This document shows positions 60,201 through 64,000 of a stretch of DNA of 64,000 bases, piece by piece. A program made the translations under genes and the position numbers. Under the pieces are notes generated by a model, which saw only the letters and a program-made list of their open reading frames with translations, was not told the origin of the DNA and searched no databases. Origin of the DNA: Phlebopus portentosus (lineage: Eukaryota > Basidiomycota > Agaricomycetes > Boletales > Boletinellaceae); NCBI GenBank assembly GCA_037892935.1, contig JAYXKI010000004.1:682001-746000 (forward strand). Direction: 5' to 3'. Numbering within the stretch: position 1 is the stretch's first letter; each line of letters starts with the position of its first letter.

Positions 60201-60691
60201 CATGTTGAGCGTAAAAGGTACCGTTGAAGACATGATCTATGGTGAGTGGTCGCGTGCCGCGTACGGGCGCAAATGCAGATCCAGTGTAAGTGAAGGCGGC
60301 GAAGATACCAATCGAGACGGCCACGCCCACAAGGGATGCAAGGATAATAAGCAAGCATCTGAGAGAGCTTGGTCGTTTCTAAAGGACACTTTGAATCGCT
60401 GGGCGAAGTCGGTAAACTGACGACGTACGCGTTGCCCGTGGATTCCTTCAATCGAGTAGCCGGTCTCAGAATCTAGAGTATAAACTTGTTGACCGCGAGT
60501 CGGCGTATCCTTCTCAAGCAACGTCTCGTCTTCGCTTTCCGAACTTGGCGCATCGAATGGTCCTTCATCGTAGTAGATGTGTGGTCTCAAGGAAATCTTG
60601 ACTTCTTCGGGTTATCATTCTCCTCCGGAATGGACTCGCGAGGGTCATCGAGGTCATTGAGCGAGACGCGAGCATACCCATTGTTCTGCAT
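57248..60691 (-). CDS. Dipeptidyl aminopeptidase (DPP IV / STE13-DAP2 type), type II membrane serine protease
   Basis: A multi-exon gene for an S9B serine peptidase that removes X-Pro/X-Ala dipeptides, acting in the late Golgi or vacuole. N-terminus: [20 protein letters not shown], a cytosolic tail with acidic Ser sites, a basic patch ([15 protein letters not shown]), then a single anchor ([20 protein letters not shown]). The beta-propeller part includes the substrate-binding Glu pair in [19 protein letters not shown]. The catalytic part has [40 protein letters not shown] (Ser, split by an intron), GSGDDNVHF (Asp) and [14 protein letters not shown] (His), so the triad is intact. An Asp-rich insertion lies at about 59270-59340 between propeller blades. 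Two breaks near the start, at about 60589 ([13 protein letters not shown]) and about 60361 ([12 protein letters not shown]), each need one added base. I set the start at ATG 60691. Confidence 0.85.
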
Positions 60692-60901
60692 GCCTCACTC
60701 AGCGTCCCGTTCAACCCTTCGTTGATACCGCTTGAAGTGGTGGATGAGAACAGAAGTGTGATTGGCCAGATCACGTGTCGTAGCTGCGTCGGAAACATTT
60801 CCCCGTTACGCAGCATCGAATCACGTATTACTCGTCGTCGATGATCTTCAGTTCTCAAAGGATAGCCAGGAAAAAAATCACATTGTGAGGGGTAGAAGGG
60901 T

Positions 60902-61826
60902 ATGGCTGGACAAACACAAAGATTTCTGCTGGGCTGGGATCCTGTTCTCATCATCTCGCAGGTACGCGGATTCTCAGGCTCTTGTTTTTGTGATTTGCTG
61001 AAGCTTATAAGTGGACTACTAGATTGTTTCTTTACAAGCGTTGCACTATCTGACTTTATCGATACTTGTACCGCCGCTTTTATGGTTTTTTGCGGAGCCA
61101 AATGCGCTCATGTACGAAGGCGGCCCGATGAACGTCGGTAAGCATGATCAACAGAACCATTCACCGCTGCACTAACATCGCGTAGGCATGGTCATGGATT
61201 GGAGAGAGATGGCAGGCTGGCCGACTGTGCACGGACTGCAAGGTGACAAAGGCATACTCCCGTGCTTCATATACGTACGCTAAACTTCTGCATCTCAGGT
61301 GACGACAGACGAGGTTGGAGTGTATTTCGAGGAGCGTACAGTGGCGGACAGAAAGTCGGCACTGGTACTTGGGTCGACCCGTTCAAAGATGACAATAGGT
61401 ACTATCAGTGGGATGGGAGAACGGATTCTCGTCGAGGCTGGATAATCGCATTTTGCTGGATGATGGCGGCGGGTGCAGAGTATGTCCCCATTTTCCTCAT
61501 TGCACGAGCGCTCACCTATTCAATTGTACTCCAGTGTGTTCTTCATATATCATCTTGTCCGACGTCCCCGGCTTGTGTTGGACTTCACACTGACACTTCT
61601 ACTGATTCACCTTGTCCTCACCACCTATTATTCCGGTGCATTACCATCGTCACCTTTCGTTTGGCTCATCATGGCAGCAGGTGCAGTAGTCACAGTCGTT
61701 TCTGCAGAACAGCTTTGTGTACGGCGTGAAATGCGCGAAGGCCTTGAAACTGTCTCAATGCCAACGGACGTGGAAGAAATTGAATTGGGCACCCGTAGAC
61801 CCCAACAAGGTTTGCGTATGGACTAG
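60902..61826 (+). CDS. SYS1: Golgi integral membrane protein SYS1
   Basis: Five exons (60902-60961, 61023-61137, 61186-61242, 61299-61479, 61535-61826) give 234 residues with no frame problem. SYS1 is a four-pass Golgi protein that recruits the Arf-like GTPase Arl3/ARFRP1, and through it Arl1 and golgins, for endosome-to-Golgi traffic. Recognisable segments are MAGQTQRFLLGWDPVLIISQ, IVSLQALHYLTLSILVPPLL, NVGMVMDWREMAGWPTV, RGWIIAFCWMMAAGADVFFI, LVRRPRLVLDFTLTLLLIHL, TYYSGALPSSPFVWLIMAAG and AEQLCVRREMREGL. Four hydrophobic helices lie in the expected order. The long lumenal loop after MDW (GAYSGGQKVGTGTW) is typical of basidiomycete versions. It diverges from the DPP gene with only about 210 bases between the two start codons. 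Confidence 0.95.
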
Positions 61827-62620
61827 GGCTAATTGGAGGTGGATCGGAGATGAGATACACGTCGTAGATTTCATGGGATTGGTGGGCTGTGTATTTGTAT
61901 AGGTGGCGGTATTGCATCGCTATTGTGCCTTCCTCCGTCGCAAGTCTTCTTCGTACGTATTCCCGCCTCATCTTATCTGACGTCTCCAACCACACAGGCG
62001 ATGGAGCTAATTTCATTCGATTGATTGTATTCCGTGGTACCTTCGCTCGTTTCCTTTAATGCCCCTGTAGGACGGTTATCGATGCCTTCATCCATATCTC
62101 CTCCGCACCCTTCTATCCTTGGCGCGGTGCACCGCGGACTCATATGTTGCGGCTTCGGATACTAGCTTTGCTGACATCCCGGACAGACATCGCCAACACA
62201 CTTCATATGAGGGCCGCCCTCCGATTTGTTCGAAGACTGGGTATCCGGCATAGTCCTGGAGTTGTTGAAAGCCTATTGGTGCACGCTTTTTTGTCTAGAT
62301 GTAGGTTCCGGGACAGAATGAAACCCGATTCGGACCTCAGGGCCATTCCAGATCCAACTCTTATGTGTATCTGGCTTCTGTAGATTTACGTCAAAGAATA
62401 CCACCCACGGAGTGAATGAGTATAACCTGTGACTGGCATTAGAAATATGTCGGGCTCTGTAGTGTTTAGATTTTCCGGCATTTCTCGCGCAGTCTCAAGG
62501 ACGCATGCGCAAGAGGCAGACGAAATATAGCATGGCTTTGAGGTAAACTGTAATGGTTCAGTCAGGAGTTGAAAAATCGTGGATACCTAGATCACGTGAA
62601 AAAGCGCTGCGTCGCGATCG
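61827..62620. other. Spacer 3' of SYS1, no gene
   Basis: Short ORFs only (for example 62144-62383), none recognisable. Confidence 0.4.
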
Positions 62621-62795
62621 CACAACAGGCAATTAAGGATATCATTGATGATGATATTTGAATTGATATGCAATTTGATATTTTAAATATCATAAAGCAT
62701 ATCCTAAATGCAGATATGCTTTATGATATCTTGAATATTTGATTGCATATCTTAAAAAATATCTTGATCAATGATATGCCCATTTACCTGTTGTG
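62621..62795. mobile_element. 175-bp near-palindromic MITE-like foldback element
   Basis: Two 83-nt arms (62621-62703 and 62713-62795) are inverted copies of each other with about 65 of 83 positions matching by hand count and no net indel, around a 9-nt loop. The ends are perfect 9-bp inverted repeats CACAACAGG / CCTGTTGTG. The sequence is very AT-rich (GATAT-type words) compared with its surroundings. It has no coding capacity, so it would be non-autonomous. I see no convincing target-site duplication and cannot assign a superfamily. An alternative is a long hairpin with another role. Confidence 0.7.
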
Positions 62796-64000
62796 ATAGG
62801 CAAAGTGACGGCTCGTGCTTTTGGGGTTGACGCGAAATTGCCTGCCCTTAACAACCACCAATTCCCCACAGTTTATCGATCCCATCGATATGCCATCAAT
62901 CCGTTTTTTCTTCCTCTTATTTCTCAACCACCACCATCTACCAGGAGAAAAGGACCACGAGAGTGTGCTCGCCTGCCTTCCGTTCGTCGCAGCATGGATT
63001 CGTGATGTTTCCGCCCTTGTGTTCACCTCGGCATGTGTTCGTACATCCGTGTGCCCTGACTCAACCGGTTTCGCTTCACCGTTCCCTCACTTTACTATAT
63101 GATCGATCGTAACTCAGGGCACGATTTAGAAGTAAGTAGGTAAAATGACCCATTCTGCTCGCTTAGGAATAACCTGTCTAGGCTCGTGTTTGTGTCCCTG
63201 TCGAGACCATACTGCCTTAATGATAGAGCGTATGCTTTCCTAGGCTTGAATGATCGATCTTCAGCTCCTACAGATTATTCATCGGACACGATGTGTGATT
63301 GTTTGGAAGTTTCCGAGACGAATTTGGCTCCTGATGAATCTCAGGTGCTCGAACGTCTGAATATGTAGGCGATGCAGCGCCTTTCGTTCAGTATCAAATT
63401 GCTGTGTCCTAGCATGTCCTAGTAAACGGAACTTTCCATTGTTGGCTTGTCTTTTGTCCTCATTTTGGCCTACCAAGCCCCTGAACGATATTCTCCTTCG
63501 GAAATGTGCAATCGTTTGCCTTAGTATGCCTTGTACGTGACCTTTCTTAGTTACCTGAGTGGAGCCTTAACGTTCATGTTCTGTACATCTTAGCTCGATT
63601 AACGTTTATACTGACCGCGGAGCCTTCTAGAAAGGTTTGCTGGCGCTTCTTCAGGCCTGTTGGTCACCCTGTACAACTAGTCCACCAGTTTGTATTGCGG
63701 GATCCCACGGGCGGACACTTCGTCAATTGATTTTTTCGCTCTTCTCAAGTTGGGCATCTTCTTCCGGACGTCATAACTCCCAGACTACAGGCGCCGAATG
63801 ACAAGTGCGCTTCACTGACTGACCGGGTGCAGGTAGATTACGTCGGGAACTGACTTCTCGCAGACTTAATACTCATTAGCCTTTAAATGACACAACACGT
63901 CTTCCTCAACACCTCAGAAGTTGTCGAGTAGAGAGTGCAAATTTCTCGGTGCGCCCGGCCCGAAAGGAGCGTATCATTGGAAGAAAGCTTGCAGTGGATT
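62796..64000. other. Right-edge region without a supported gene
   Basis: ORFs at 62784-63102 overlap on both strands; those near 63186-63476 do likewise. No motif, splice chain or RNA gene was recognised to the end of the window. Confidence 0.4.

Noticed and set aside
60565..61101. 178-codon reverse-strand ORF starting at 61101
   Set aside because: It overlaps SYS1 exons and is a different frame from the true start of the dipeptidyl aminopeptidase.
1..64000. tRNA/rRNA genes, CRISPR arrays, bacterial operons, retrotransposon ORFs
   Set aside because: I looked for tRNA T-loop signatures, direct-repeat arrays and reverse transcriptase or integrase motifs and found none that hold up.

Overview
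The window reads as nuclear DNA of a filamentous basidiomycete, most likely an Agaricomycete with a wood- or litter-decay lifestyle. The evidence is the gene structure and content: genes split by many introns of about 45-75 nt with GT(R)NGT...YAG ends, three laccase loci, an extracellular intradiol ring-cleavage dioxygenase, a DUF6533-type membrane protein, DUF2235 proteins and an Mx-like dynamin. There are no bacterial-style operons. All exon models below were spliced by eye from the sequence.

Layout. 1.4-4.5 kb: two neighbouring (+) genes of the DUF2235 (alpha/beta-hydrolase-like) family, one of which has lost the nucleophile motif. 4.5-8.4 kb: gene-poor. 8.5-11.7 kb: a large Ser/Pro/Gln-rich protein with a central coiled coil, followed by a perfect (ATG)30 microsatellite. 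14.4-16.8 kb: a laccase pseudogene. 17.2-18.3 kb: an FMP52-like NAD(P)-binding protein. 18.5-19.8 kb (-): a DUF6533-like membrane protein. 20.6-23.3 kb: an Msd1/SSX2IP (ADIP-domain) coiled-coil protein. 23.5-25.3 kb (-): an F-box protein. 25.5-26.8 kb (-): a damaged intradiol dioxygenase. 27.6-32.4 kb (-): an EFM7/NNT1-like methyltransferase, an ATP-dependent NAD(P)HX dehydratase and phosphoglucomutase. 34.7-37.2 kb: an intact laccase. 38.1-39.1 kb: dolichyldiphosphatase. 40.1-43.2 kb: two adjacent proteins sharing a C-x2-C...H-x3-C motif. 47.0-50.1 kb: a second intact laccase with 26 introns. 50.8-52.8 kb (-): squalene monooxygenase ERG1. 53.9-57.0 kb: an Mx-like dynamin GTPase. 57.2-60.7 kb (-): a dipeptidyl aminopeptidase (DPP IV/STE13 type). 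60.9-61.8 kb: Golgi protein SYS1. 61.8-64 kb: no gene seen, but a 175-bp near-palindromic MITE-like element.

How the genes relate. Most are unrelated housekeeping genes (sterol synthesis, sugar phosphate metabolism, cofactor repair, N-glycosylation lipid recycling, Golgi traffic and processing). The accessory theme is secreted aromatic-compound oxidation: three laccase copies, all on the + strand, plus the dioxygenase. Two of these four are broken, so the locus looks like a lignin/phenol-oxidation repertoire in turnover.

Caution on quality. Eight frame breaks in five conserved genes can each be repaired by exactly one added base, mostly next to short mononucleotide runs. Under-called bases in the assembly are therefore a serious alternative to gene decay. 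The laccase pseudogene is different: it carries a changed copper ligand and a lost splice acceptor as well as frame breaks.
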